This document shows, piece after piece, positions 1 through 7,814 of a stretch of DNA of 64,000 bases (the stretch's first letter is position 1; every line of letters starts with the position of its first letter). This stretch comes from Streptomyces sp. B93. Lineage in GTDB: Bacteria > Actinomycetota > Actinomycetes > Streptomycetales > Streptomycetaceae. The stretch covers positions 1-64,000 of the forward strand of contig NZ_JAGPXL010000006.1 in NCBI RefSeq assembly GCF_018070565.1, read 5' to 3'. Under the pieces are notes generated by a model. The model had not been told where the DNA came from. It was given only the letters and a program-made list of their open reading frames with translations, and did no database searches. The position numbers were made by a program, and so were the translations under genes.

Positions 1-986
1 GGCGGGGGCGGGACGTGCGGGCGGTTGCCGCCGCGGCCCGGGGCGTGGTGCCCGCCGCCGTGGCTGTGGTGCGGCTTGGGTGCGGGCAGCCGGCCGCCGC
101 GGCGGGACTCGATCAGGGCGACCGCCTTGCCGGGCAGCCACGCCGACGCCGTACCGCTGTCGTCGGAGCCGGAGCCGAACAGGTGCGGGGCGAGCTGCGC
201 CTGGAGGTCGGCGGGGGTGGGGCGGGCTCCGGCGTCCATCTGCATGCAGGACTCGATCAGCGGGCGCAGCTCGTCGGGCAGGCCCTCCAGGTCGGGGCCC
301 TCGCGCAGCAGCATGAAGACCGTCTCGACCGGGTTGGCGCCGTGGAAGGGCGGGTGGCCGGTGGCGGCGAAGACGAGGGTGGAGCCGAGCGAGAAGACGT
401 CGGAGGCGCCCGTGACGCTGCGGGAGTCCTTCGCCTGCTCGGGTGACATGTACGCGGGGGTGCCGACGGCGACGTTCGTCATCGTCAGCCGGGTGTTGGA
501 GACCCCGGAGGCGATACCGAAGTCGATCACCCGGGGGCCGTCCTCGACGACGAGGACGTTGGAGGGCTTCAGGTCGCGGTGGACGAGCCCGGCGCCGTGG
601 ATGGACTGCAGGGCCTCGGCGACGCCCGCCGCCAGCCAGCGCACCGCCTGGGCGGGCAGCGGGCCGCAGTCGTTCACTATCTCCTCGAGGGAGGGCGCGG
701 GCACGTAGGCGGTGGCCAGCCACGGCACGGCGGCGCGCGGGTCGGCGTCGACGACGGCGGCCGTGTAGAAGCCGGAGACCGCGCGGGCCGCCTCCACCTC
801 GCGGGTGAAGCGGACCCGGAACAGCTGGTCCTCGGCGAGTTCGGTGCGGACCGTCTTGATCGCCACGCGCCGCCCGGACGCCGAGCGCGCGAGATAGACC
901 AGCCCCATGCCGCCGGCCCCCAGCCGTCCCAGCACCTCGAACGGCCCGATACGCCGCGGATCGTGCTGCGTCAGCTGATCCACCAC
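1..986 (-). CDS. afsK: Serine/threonine protein kinase AfsK (C-terminal part cut off by window edge)
   Basis: This is the N-terminal kinase part of AfsK, which autophosphorylates, then phosphorylates AfsR to switch on afsS and secondary metabolism; in S. coelicolor it also acts on the polar-growth protein DivIVA. Counting from the GTG at 986, the glycine loop is GRLGAGGMG (20-28), the ATP lysine K44, the catalytic loop HRDLKPSN (136-143), DFG at 155-157, and the activation-loop threonine falls at T168, the known AfsK autophosphorylation site. After SGTASAWLP the kinase domain gives way to a Gly/His-rich linker; the known C-terminal WD-like repeats lie outside the window. A strong ribosome site (GGGGAGGTGG, 995-1004) sits seven bases before GTG and decides this start. 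Its upstream neighbour on the same strand is the probable inhibitor gene kbpA. Confidence 0.92.
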   Translation of the reverse strand, partial: MVDQLTQHDPRRIGPFEVLGRLGAGGMGLVYLARSASGRRVAIKTVRTELAEDQLFRVRFTREVEAARAVSGFYTAAVVDADPRAAVPWLATAYVPAPSLEEIVNDCGPLPAQAVRWLAAGVAEALQSIHGAGLVHRDLKPSNVLVVEDGPRVIDFGIASGVSNTRLTMTNVAVGTPAYMSPEQAKDSRSVTGASDVFSLGSTLVFAATGHPPFHGANPVETVFMLLREGPDLEGLPDELRPLIESCMQMDAGARPTPADLQAQLAPHLFGSGSDDSGTASAWLPGKAVALIESRRGGRLPAPKPHHSHGGGHHAPGRGGNRPHVPPP

Positions 987-1020
987 TTGCCTGCCACCTC
1001 CCCGTACGAGCCGCGTCTCC

Positions 1021-1059
1021 CACATATGTACGCGACCTCGTCACATATGTACGCGACCC
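1021..1059. promoter_or_regulatory. 21-bp-spaced direct repeat upstream of afsK
   Basis: CACATATGTACGCGACC occurs at 1021-1037 and again at 1042-1058, exactly 21 bases apart, about 35-72 bases before the afsK start. Each copy contains the self-complementary ACATATGT. Two helical turns between copies would place bound proteins on the same DNA face. A perfect 12-bp palindrome, CCGCCATGGCGG, lies just beyond at 1082-1093, and an A+T-rich stretch near 1155-1170 (minus strand TTATATAGG) could be the afsK -10 region. Operator function is inference. Confidence 0.45.
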
Positions 1060-1183
1060 TGTGCAGCGTCTCACCACCGCACCGCCATGGCGGCACGCAC
1101 CCCGATTCTTCCTGTCCGGAGCGCAGGTTGCGAACCCGGTGAGGAATGGGGTGTCTTCCTATATAAGTTACAAAAGCCGCAGC

Positions 1184-2098
1184 TCAGCGCTTCGGATCCG
1201 GTTCCGTGACCGGTTCCGGCGCCTCATTCTGCCCCGCTTCGGGGGCCCGCTCCTGCCCGGCCCCCCGATCCTCGTACCGCTCCCGATCCGCGTACCGCTC
1301 CCGGTCCCGGCCACTGTCCCGGTTCCCGTCCCGGCCCCACTCACGCTCCAGCACCGCGAACGACGCCCCCTGGTCGTCGCTGGCCACGCCCACCGTGCCG
1401 TAGGAGGTGACGAAGGGGTCGACCTGCACGCGTCCGCCCAGCCGGGCCACCTCCGCCAGCGCCGCCGCGCAGTCCTCCACCTGGAAGTGGACGAGGAAGT
1501 GCGGTGGCATCTCGGCGGGGAAGACCTCGGTGAGCGGTGCGCGGCCGAAGTCGGGCTCGGCGTCCGGGCCGAACAGGGCGTCGTGGAAGAGACCGCCGTA
1601 GAAGGCGTTGGCGGCGGCGGTGTCGCGGGCGTACAGCTGGGCCCAGCCGAAGGTGCCGGGCTGGTGCCGGCGGCCGAAGCCGTCGTGCGTGCCCGGCTGC
1701 CACAGGCCGAAGACGGCGCCGTCGGGGTCGGTGGCGAGGGCGGCCGTGCCCAGGTCGCCGAGCGGCATCGGGTGGGTGACGATCTGCCCGCCCGCGGCGT
1801 GGATGCGCCGGGTCAGGGCGCCGGCGTCGGGGGTGGCGAAGTACACCGTCCACACGGTGGGCAGCCTGCCGTCCGCCTTGTGCGCGAGCGCGGCGACGGG
1901 GTCGCCCTCGGCGTAGGCCCATACCGTGCCGCCGTAGGACTCCTCGAAGGACCACCCGAAGAGCCCACCGTAGAACCGTTTGCCCGCCTCCAGGTCGGCG
2001 AGCTGCGCGTCCACCCAGCAGGGGGCGCCCTCCGGGTACCTTTCCGGCTCCGGGTCCGGATACGTCTCTTCGGCGTCAGATGCCCTGTTTTCGGCCAT
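1184..2098 (-). CDS. kbpA: Two-domain VOC (glyoxalase-fold) protein, probable AfsK-binding inhibitor KbpA
   Basis: The 304-residue product has two vicinal-oxygen-chelate modules: residues about 23-135 (PCWVDAQLADLEAGKRFYGGLFGW and later GAVFGLWQPG) and about 140-255 (FGWAQLYARD through SFAVLERE). Proteins of this type are often annotated as hydroxylases. In S. coelicolor the gene immediately upstream of afsK encodes KbpA, about 252 residues, which binds the AfsK kinase domain and inhibits autophosphorylation; position and size of the core fit, so the symbol is inferred from context and memory. The copy here carries an extra C-terminal tail of about 50 residues, rich in Arg, Asp and Glu (RDGNRDSGRDRERYADRERYEDRG), apparently grown from a short repeat. 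It is transcribed towards afsK with a 197-base gap. No clear ribosome site precedes the ATG. Confidence 0.72.
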   Translation of the reverse strand: MAENRASDAEETYPDPEPERYPEGAPCWVDAQLADLEAGKRFYGGLFGWSFEESYGGTVWAYAEGDPVAALAHKADGRLPTVWTVYFATPDAGALTRRIHAAGGQIVTHPMPLGDLGTAALATDPDGAVFGLWQPGTHDGFGRRHQPGTFGWAQLYARDTAAANAFYGGLFHDALFGPDAEPDFGRAPLTEVFPAEMPPHFLVHFQVEDCAAALAEVARLGGRVQVDPFVTSYGTVGVASDDQGASFAVLEREWGRDGNRDSGRDRERYADRERYEDRGAGQERAPEAGQNEAPEPVTEPDPKR

Positions 2099-2212
2099 GC
2101 GATCAAGGTAACGGGGCCGCGCGCACCCCGCCTACCAGGCGCACCACCGCCAAACAGCCCGTGCACCCCATTTGCACTCGGCCGAATCGCGCTCAGATCA
2201 CCCCTCGGTAAG

Positions 2213-2227
2213 CTGACGGCATGACAG
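2213..2227. promoter_or_regulatory. Weak TetR-type box overlapping start of the TetR gene
   Basis: CTGACGGCATGACAG matches 11 of the 14 defined positions of the CTGACGG-N-CCGTCAG palindrome found across this island. It covers the ATG at 2221, as an autoregulatory site might. The right half-site is poor, so this is the weaker type of evidence. Confidence 0.4.
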
Positions 2228-2868
2228 GACAAGTGCGTACCGTCGACGGCCGCGTGGCCGGTCGGCGTGGGCAGGCGACGCGGCAGAAGCTGCTCGACTG
2301 CCTCAGCGAGATGCTCAGCTCCTCTCCGTACCGCGACGTCAAAGTCATCGACGTCGCCCGCAAGGCGGGGACTTCGCCCGCCACCTTCTACCAGTACTTC
2401 CCGGACGTCGAGGGCGCCGTCCTGGAGATCGCCGAGCAAATGGCCGCCGAGGGCGCCGGTTTGACCGAGGTCGTCGAGGGGCGCAGCTGGGTCGGCAAGG
2501 CGGGGTGGCAGACCGCGCAGGAACTGGTCGACGGTTTCCTGGAGTTCTGGCGGAAGAACGACGCCATCCTGCGCGTCGTGGACCTCGGTGCCGCCGAGGG
2601 CGACAAACGCTTCTACAAGCTCCGGATGAAGATCCTCAACTCGGTGAACAACTCCCTCGCGGACGCGGTCGCGGAGTTGCAGTCCAAGGGGCGGGTCGAC
2701 AAGGACGTGAACCCGGCCGCGATCGCCGGTTCGCTCGTCGCGATGCTCGCGGCGGTGGCGTCGCACCAGAAGGGTTTCACGTCCTGGGGCGTCAAGCAGG
2801 CCGAGCTGAAGCCGAACCTGGCGCTGTTGGTGTACCTCGGTATCACCGGCAGGAAGCCCACCAAGTAG
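2221..2868 (+). CDS. TetR-family transcriptional regulator
   Basis: A 215-residue TetR regulator: N-terminal helix-turn-helix at about residues 17-63 (RQKLLDCLSEMLSSSPYRDVKVIDVARKAGTSPATFYQYFPD), followed by an all-helical ligand-binding domain. The TFYQYF recognition-helix end is typical of the family. It lies between the afsK locus and the acyl-CoA catabolic genes and points towards the latter. A copy of the palindrome that precedes many of those genes overlaps its own start codon, making it the best candidate repressor of the island; the ligand is unknown, perhaps an acyl-CoA. No close experimentally studied relative is recognised. A second TetR gene at 54085 is the other candidate. Confidence 0.9.
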   Translation: MTGQVRTVDGRVAGRRGQATRQKLLDCLSEMLSSSPYRDVKVIDVARKAGTSPATFYQYFPDVEGAVLEIAEQMAAEGAGLTEVVEGRSWVGKAGWQTAQELVDGFLEFWRKNDAILRVVDLGAAEGDKRFYKLRMKILNSVNNSLADAVAELQSKGRVDKDVNPAAIAGSLVAMLAAVASHQKGFTSWGVKQAELKPNLALLVYLGITGRKPTK

Positions 2869-2953
2869 TCCGCCGGTCGGCGGCGGTCGGCGCGGTCATC
2901 GAGTCCTGTCCAGCAGGCGGTGGTCCACCCGGGTGGGCCACGGCCTGCCGCGC

Positions 2954-3430
2954 TCACCGCCGGACGATCCGGAAGATCCTGATCTCCCGCTCCACCCGTT
3001 CCTGGTACGCCGCGTACGGCGGCCAGAAGTCCACCAGCGCCCGCCAGGCCGCGGCCCGCTCCTCCCCCGTCAGCAGCCGTGCGGTCACCGCGATGTCCTG
3101 CCCCTTCCAGTTGATCCCGGCGTCCGGGCGGGCCAGGAGGTTGCCGGTCCAGGCGGGGTGACCGGGCCGGCCGAAGTTGGAGCCGACAAGAATCCAGCCG
3201 TCCTCGTCAGGGTCGGGCATGCACGCGAGCGGCGTACGCCGTGGCAGCCCGCTCCTCGCCCCCGTGGAGGTGAGGACGACCCCCGGCAACAGCAACGCGC
3301 TGAGCAGCACCTTTCCCCGGGTGAGCCGGTGCACGCCCCGGTCCAGGGCGGGGATGACGTACGGCGCGAGGCGCGCGAACCCCCGGGTGGCGGACACCCG
3401 CTGCACGAGCCGTACCACGGCCTTCCTCAC
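2954..3430 (-). CDS. F420/deazaflavin-dependent nitroreductase-family oxidoreductase
   Basis: The 158-residue protein has the DDN/F420-nitroreductase split-barrel signature: LTSTGARSGLPRRTPL (about 53-68) and WILVGSNFGRPGHPAWTGNLLARP (about 79-102). Actinobacterial members use reduced F420 to reduce quinones, enones or nitro compounds; the substrate here is unknown. Its ATG overlaps the stop of the upstream acyl-CoA dehydrogenase (shared 3427-3430), so the two are translationally coupled and probably serve one pathway. The protein is short for the family but complete, ending in a basic IRIFRIVRR tail. Confidence 0.85.
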   Translation of the reverse strand: MRKAVVRLVQRVSATRGFARLAPYVIPALDRGVHRLTRGKVLLSALLLPGVVLTSTGARSGLPRRTPLACMPDPDEDGWILVGSNFGRPGHPAWTGNLLARPDAGINWKGQDIAVTARLLTGEERAAAWRALVDFWPPYAAYQERVEREIRIFRIVRR

Positions 3431-4611
3431 CTGGCCTCCTCGAAGAGTCTCACCCGTTCGGCGGCATGCGCCCGCAGCCGGTGCACCGGCCCGAAGAGCA
3501 GCTCGTCACCGGCGGCGCGCTTGAAGTACAGGTGCGCCTGGTGCTCCCAGGTGAAACCGAGGCCGCCGTGCAGCTGGATGCCCTCGGCGGTGGCGGTGCG
3601 CAGCGCCTGGAGCGCCTGGGCCAGCGCGAGGGCGCCGACCCGCTCGCCGTGAGGGCCGTGGGGGCCCGCCCAGGCGGCGTAGTAGGCGGCCGAGCGGGCC
3701 GCCTGGAGCTGGACGTGGACGTCGGCCAGTCGGTGCTTGACCGCCTGGAAGGAACCGATGGGGCGCCCGAACTGCTCGCGCCGCCGGACGTGTTCGACCG
3801 TCAGCTCCAGCACCCGGTCGGCGGCGCCCACGGCCTCCGCGGCGAGGACGGCGGCGGCGGTGTCGCCGACGGCGGCGAGGGCGGTGAGTACGGCGCGGGT
3901 TTCCTCGCCGAGCATGTCGGCCGTGGCATCCCGCAGTTGGACCCGGGCCTGGGGGCGGGTCGCGTCGAGCGCGGTCTGCCGTGCCCGGACCACCCCGGGC
4001 GCGTCCGCGTCGACGAGGAACAGCCGGACGCGCGACCGGGCGAACCCGCCGGTGTGGGCGGCGACGAGGAGCAGTCCGGCGCTGTGCCCGTCGAGAACCT
4101 GGTCGGCCTGCCCGTAAAGGCGCCACTCCCCGTCCGTCCGCCGCGCCTGTACGCCCCCGGCGCGTCCGCCGCCCGCCCAGTCGCCGCCGTTGTCGCCGGT
4201 GAGGGCGAGGGCGGTGGCGAGGGCGGGGCCGGGTACCGCGAGGGCGGCGGTGAGGGCGCCGGAGGCGAGGCGCGGCAGCAGTTCGGCGCGCTGGGCGTCG
4301 GTGCCGAGGGCGTGCACGAGGGGTGCGGTGAGGACGGCGGTGGCGAGCAGGGGTGAGGGGGCGAGGACCCGGCCGGTCTCCTCGCAGGCGAGGGCCAGCT
4401 CGGTCGACGTACCGCCGATGCCGCCGTAGGCCTCGGGGAGGGCGAGTCCGGGCAGGCCGAGCTGTTCGGCGAGGGCGGCCCAGAGGGCGGGGTCGTGTCC
4501 GGCCGGGGTGTCGACGGCGGCCCGCACGTCCTGCGGCCCGCACCGCTCCGCCAGCAGTGCGCGCAGGGCGCGGCGGATGTCCTGCTGCTCGGGGGTGAGA
4601 CGGGCGTCCAT
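3427..4611 (-). CDS. Acyl-CoA dehydrogenase (FadE27/29-like small-subunit type)
   Basis: A 394-residue flavoprotein of the acyl-CoA dehydrogenase fold, expected to introduce the 2,3-double bond in an acyl-CoA. The N-terminal helical domain begins MDARLTPEQQDIRRALRALLAER; the C-terminal domain has RREQFGRPIGSFQAVKHRLADVHVQ and LHGGLGFTWEHQAHLYFKRA. It lacks the CQGxSEPxAGSD flavin-binding segment of the middle domain, replaced by Ala/Gly-rich sequence, as in subunits that work only as heteromers with a partner holding that segment; the 17678-18838 product is a likely partner. It is the first gene of an operon with the F420 enzyme. A near-perfect TetR-type box lies 31 bases upstream. Confidence 0.9.
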   Translation of the reverse strand: MDARLTPEQQDIRRALRALLAERCGPQDVRAAVDTPAGHDPALWAALAEQLGLPGLALPEAYGGIGGTSTELALACEETGRVLAPSPLLATAVLTAPLVHALGTDAQRAELLPRLASGALTAALAVPGPALATALALTGDNGGDWAGGGRAGGVQARRTDGEWRLYGQADQVLDGHSAGLLLVAAHTGGFARSRVRLFLVDADAPGVVRARQTALDATRPQARVQLRDATADMLGEETRAVLTALAAVGDTAAAVLAAEAVGAADRVLELTVEHVRRREQFGRPIGSFQAVKHRLADVHVQLQAARSAAYYAAWAGPHGPHGERVGALALAQALQALRTATAEGIQLHGGLGFTWEHQAHLYFKRAAGDELLFGPVHRLRAHAAERVRLFEEAR

Positions 4612-4641
4612 GGAGGACTCCTGGGGCGGGGACGGTTATAT

Positions 4642-4656
4642 CTGACGGCCCGTCAT
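4642..4656. promoter_or_regulatory. TetR-type operator before acyl-CoA dehydrogenase
   Basis: CTGACGGCCCGTCAT matches 13 of 14 defined positions of the palindrome. It sits in an A+T-rich patch (ttatat...atatta) 31-45 bases upstream of the minus-strand gene starting at 4611, where a promoter is expected. Confidence 0.65.
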
Positions 4657-4712
4657 ATTAGGTGTGGCGGGTCGGGTTTCCCAGGGTCCGGGCGAGAGCA
4701 ATCCCGCACTAC

Positions 4713-4727
4713 CTGATGTACCGTCAG
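4713..4727. promoter_or_regulatory. TetR-type operator before thiolase-like gene
   Basis: CTGATGTACCGTCAG matches 12 of 14 positions and ends only four bases before the ATG at 4732. No ribosome site separates them, so the thiolase-like mRNA may be leaderless with the operator over the transcription start. Confidence 0.6.
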
Positions 4728-4731
4728 ATTC

Positions 4732-5919
4732 ATGACCGCCGCCAGGACAACAGCCGCCCGGCGAGACGTGGCCGTCGTGGGGGTCTCCCTCGCCGACTGT
4801 GGTCGTGTCGACGACGCCACCCCGTACACCCTGCACGCCCAGGCAGCCCGCCGTGCGCTCGCCGACGCGGGGCTCGACCGCGCTCTCGTGGACGGCCTCG
4901 CGTCCACCGGCACCGGCACCCTCGCGCCCGTCGAGATCGCCGACCATCTGGGGCTGCGCCCCACCTGGGTCGACTCCACCTCCGTGGGCGGCGCCACCTG
5001 GGAGGTCATGGCCGCGCACGCCGCCGACGCCATCGCGGCGGGGCACGCCAACGCCGTCCTGCTGGTCTACGGCTCCACGGCCCGCGCGGACGTGAAGGCG
5101 GGCCGCCGCGGGGCGACGTACGACTTCGGCGGGCGCGGTCCGGCGCAGTTCGAGGTGCCGTACGGCCACACACTGATCGCGAAGTACGCGATGGCGGCCC
5201 GCCGCCACATGATCGAGTACGGCACGACGGTGGAGCAGTTGGCGCGGGTGGCGGTGGACACCCGGGCGAACGCCGCGCTGAACCCGGAGGCGATGTTCCG
5301 CACCCCCGTCACCGTCGACGACGTCCTGTCCGGGCCGCCGGTCGCCGAGCCGTTCACCAGGCTGCACTGCTGTCTGCGCTCGGACGGCGGCGCCGCCGTG
5401 CTGCTGGCGGCCGAGGAGTACGTACGGGACTGCCGCACCCGGCCGGTGTGGGTGCTCGGCACCGGTGAGCACGTCTCGCACGCGGCGCTGTCCTCCTGGC
5501 CCGACCTCACCGTGTCCCCGGCCGCGGTGAGCGGGCCGCTCGCCTTCCAGCGGGCCGGGGTGCGGCCCGCCGAGATCGACTTCGCGGAGATCTACGACGC
5601 GTTCACCTACATGACCCTGGTGACGCTGGAGGACCTGGGGTTCTGCGGGAAGGGCGAGGGCGGGGCGTTCGTCGGGGAGGGACGACTGCGGGTGCGCGGC
5701 GGGCAACTGCCGGTGAACACCGACGGGGGCGGGCTCTCCGCCCAGCATCCCGGGATGCGCGGGCTGTTCCTGCTGGTGGAGGCGGTACGGCAGCTGCGCG
5801 GCGAGGCCGGGGAGCGGCAGGTGCGGCGCGCCGGGGGCGGGCTGCCGCGGCTGGCGGTGGCCTCCGGGACCGGTGGCTGGTTCTGTTCGTCGGGGACGGT
5901 GGTGCTGGGCGCCGGGTGA
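4732..5919 (+). CDS. Thiolase-fold protein lacking the catalytic cysteine (SCP-x/Ltp2-like, possible aldolase)
   Basis: The 395-residue product has the thiolase/lipid-transfer fold: VAVVGVSLADCG near the N-terminus, the VDSTSVGGATWEVMAAHAADAIAAG segment (80-104), and C-terminal YDAFTYMTLVTLEDLGFCGKGEGG, AQHPGMRG and GGWFCSSGTVVL. In true thiolases the first catalytic cysteine lies in a motif such as NNxCxTG; here that position is Ser84, so thiolysis by the classical route is unlikely. Actinobacterial steroid degraders use similar cysteine-less proteins (Ltp2) with a DUF35 partner as retro-aldolases that remove propionyl-CoA from a beta-hydroxyacyl-CoA. A DUF35 gene lies nearby at 7815-8258. 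It is transcribed divergently from the acyl-CoA dehydrogenase with a TetR-type box in front. Confidence 0.82.
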   Translation: MTAARTTAARRDVAVVGVSLADCGRVDDATPYTLHAQAARRALADAGLDRALVDGLASTGTGTLAPVEIADHLGLRPTWVDSTSVGGATWEVMAAHAADAIAAGHANAVLLVYGSTARADVKAGRRGATYDFGGRGPAQFEVPYGHTLIAKYAMAARRHMIEYGTTVEQLARVAVDTRANAALNPEAMFRTPVTVDDVLSGPPVAEPFTRLHCCLRSDGGAAVLLAAEEYVRDCRTRPVWVLGTGEHVSHAALSSWPDLTVSPAAVSGPLAFQRAGVRPAEIDFAEIYDAFTYMTLVTLEDLGFCGKGEGGAFVGEGRLRVRGGQLPVNTDGGGLSAQHPGMRGLFLLVEAVRQLRGEAGERQVRRAGGGLPRLAVASGTGGWFCSSGTVVLGAG

Positions 5920-6001
5920 CCGAACCGGGAACACCGTCCCGCGCGGGGCGCGTTGTCGTGAAACGTAGGCACGCCCGCCGCCGCTGTCGAAGGAGACCGC
6001 C

Positions 6002-6427
6002 ATGGCCCTGACCCGCGAAGAGCGTGAACTCTTCCTCGCCGAGCCGCACATCGCCGCCTTCTCGGTCGACGCGGGGCCGGGACGCGCCCCGCTCACCGTG
6101 CCGATCTGGTACCAGTACGCGCCCGGCGGCGACCCCTGGGTCCTCACCGGCCTCGACTCCCGCAAGAACCAGCTGGTCAGCGCGGCGGGCCGGTTCTCCC
6201 TGATGGTCGACCGGACCGAGCCCACCATCCGGTACGTGTCGGTCGAGGGGCCGGTCGTCGACACCGTCCCCGCCACCCGGGAACTGCTCCGGGAGATCTC
6301 CGCCCGCTACCTGCCCGCCGAGAAGGTCGACGACTACGTGGACTTCTCCTGGAAGAACCACGGCGAGATGGTCGTGCTCCACATGCGCCCCGAGCACTGG
6401 GTGTCCTCGGACCTCGGCACGGTCTGA
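6002..6427 (+). CDS. Pyridoxamine 5'-phosphate oxidase-fold (PPOX/FDOR) protein
   Basis: A 141-residue split-barrel flavin-binding protein. LTREERELFLAEPHIAAFSV, the LTVPIWYQY strand and KNQLVSAAGRFSLMVDRTEP are typical of small PPOX-class flavin- or F420-dependent oxidoreductases, whose substrates are usually unknown. A good ribosome site (GAAGGAG, about 5990-5996) precedes the ATG. It is followed 26 bases later by another PPOX-fold gene on the same strand, suggesting a bicistronic unit. No copy of the island palindrome precedes it, so it may lie outside the TetR regulon. Confidence 0.8.
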   Translation: MALTREERELFLAEPHIAAFSVDAGPGRAPLTVPIWYQYAPGGDPWVLTGLDSRKNQLVSAAGRFSLMVDRTEPTIRYVSVEGPVVDTVPATRELLREISARYLPAEKVDDYVDFSWKNHGEMVVLHMRPEHWVSSDLGTV

Positions 6428-6453
6428 GCGCTCCCGGCCCCCACAATCGGGGC

Positions 6454-7140
6454 ATGGGAACCGATGCTCATCGTCTCGACCAGCTGCTGAGGTCCCTGCG
6501 GGTGTGGGACCCACAGGTCACCGAACTGCCCGCCTTCGACCCGGCCGCCGCGCCCGCCGACCCCCTCGACCTGTTCACCGCCTGGTTCGCGGACGCGGTG
6601 GCCGCCGGACAGACCGAGCCGCACACCCCGTCCCTGGCCACCTCGGACGAGGCGGGCCTGCCGGACGTGCGGACGGTGATGCTGCACGGCGCCGACGCCG
6701 ACGGCTGGTCCTTCGCGACCCACGCCACCAGCCGCAAGGGCCGCCAGCTCACCGCCCGCCCGTACGCCGCGCTCGGCTTCTACTGGGCCGTCCTGGGCCG
6801 CCAGGTCCGCGTCCGGGGGCGGGTCACCGCCGCGCCCGCCACGGAGAGCGCCGCCGATCTGCACGCCCGCTCCACGGGCGCCCTGGCGGCGGCCCTCACC
6901 GGCCACCAGAGCGAGGTCCTGCCGTCGTACGACGCCCTGGACCGGGCCTCCCGGGCCGCCTGGGAACGCGCCGAACGCGAACCGGACGCGCCCGTCCCGA
7001 CCTGGACGCTGTACCGGGTGCGGGCGCAGGAGGTGGAGTTCTTCCAGGGGGACGCACGGCGGCGGCATGTCCGGCTGCGGTATCGGCGGGAGGGGGACGA
7101 GGGCGGGGGTGGCTGGGTGCGGGAGTTGTTGTGGCCCTGA
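6454..7140 (+). CDS. Pyridoxine/pyridoxamine 5'-phosphate oxidase-like protein (PdxH paralogue)
   Basis: The 228-residue protein follows the PdxH layout: VTELPAFDP, DPLDLFTAWFADAVAAGQTEPHTPSLATSDEAGLPDVRTVMLHGADADGWSFATHATSRKGRQL, then a C-terminal barrel ending VRELLWP. SRKGRQL corresponds to the FMN-phosphate-binding segment of PdxH (SRKxxQL). True PdxH proteins end in RLxP-type motifs, and the window has a much better pdxH at 53397, so this is a paralogue whose substrate may not be pyridoxamine phosphate. The last 20 residues are Gly/Glu-rich and look loosely constrained. Confidence 0.78.
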   Translation: MGTDAHRLDQLLRSLRVWDPQVTELPAFDPAAAPADPLDLFTAWFADAVAAGQTEPHTPSLATSDEAGLPDVRTVMLHGADADGWSFATHATSRKGRQLTARPYAALGFYWAVLGRQVRVRGRVTAAPATESAADLHARSTGALAAALTGHQSEVLPSYDALDRASRAAWERAEREPDAPVPTWTLYRVRAQEVEFFQGDARRRHVRLRYRREGDEGGGGWVRELLWP

Positions 7141-7180
7141 GGGCGGGGGCGGACAGACGGGTGCTCCCGGGAGGCGCCGG

Positions 7181-7783
7181 TCAGATGGCGGGGGGCGGGT
7201 CCGTGGCGAGCCGGGCGTGCAGGTGGACGTCGCGGAAGGCGTCCCGGTCGTCCGCCTCCAGCATCGCGCCGCGCAGTGTCCCCTCGTACGGGAAGCCGCA
7301 CCGCTCGGCGATCCGGCAGGACGCGTCGTGGCCGAGGGCGTGGCCCAGTTCCAGGCGGTGCAGGCCCAGGTCGGTGAGGGCCCATTGGGCGGCCAGGGCG
7401 AGGGCGCGGGTGGCGACGCGGTGGCCGCGGGCCTCGGGGAGAATCCAGTAGCCGACCCGGGCGACGCTCATGACGTGGTCGATCTCGTTGACGCCGACGT
7501 GGCCCAGCGTCGCACCCGTCGCGGCGTCCGTGATCCGGAAGGAGGCGCCGGTGCCGTCGGTCTCGTGCCGCTGCTTGACGCGCAGTGAGGCGCGGGCGTC
7601 GTCGAGGTCGGTGACCGGTGTCAGGGGCGTGTTCCAGCGCCGGAACTCCCGGTCGGCCAGCCCGCGCAGCCAGTCCGCCGCGTCGGCGTCGGCGTTCGCG
7701 TCCCAGTGGGACAGCCGCAGGCCGTGGCCGTGCAGGTCGGGGAGGGGCGGGTGGCCGGTGGGGGCGACTATGTGGTGAGCCAT
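7181..7783 (-). CDS. GNAT-family N-acetyltransferase (RimJ/RimL type)
   Basis: A 200-residue GNAT protein. LRLSHWDANADADAADWLRGLADREFRRWN is the usual N-terminal acceptor-side region; the acetyl-CoA-binding core is VARVGYWILPEARGHRVATRALALAAQWALTDLGLHRLELGHALGHDASCRIAERCGFPYEGTLRGAM, with the ARGHRVAT P-loop-like turn and the FPYEG end typical of RimJ/RimL enzymes that acetylate protein N-termini or small molecules. The substrate cannot be predicted. It is convergent with the PdxH-like gene and lies 31 bases downstream of the DUF35 gene, so it could be read through from that operon. Confidence 0.88.
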   Translation of the reverse strand: MAHHIVAPTGHPPLPDLHGHGLRLSHWDANADADAADWLRGLADREFRRWNTPLTPVTDLDDARASLRVKQRHETDGTGASFRITDAATGATLGHVGVNEIDHVMSVARVGYWILPEARGHRVATRALALAAQWALTDLGLHRLELGHALGHDASCRIAERCGFPYEGTLRGAMLEADDRDAFRDVHLHARLATDPPPAI

Positions 7784-7814
7784 CCGGCCATTGAAACGCG
7801 TCGGCGGCGCGGGT

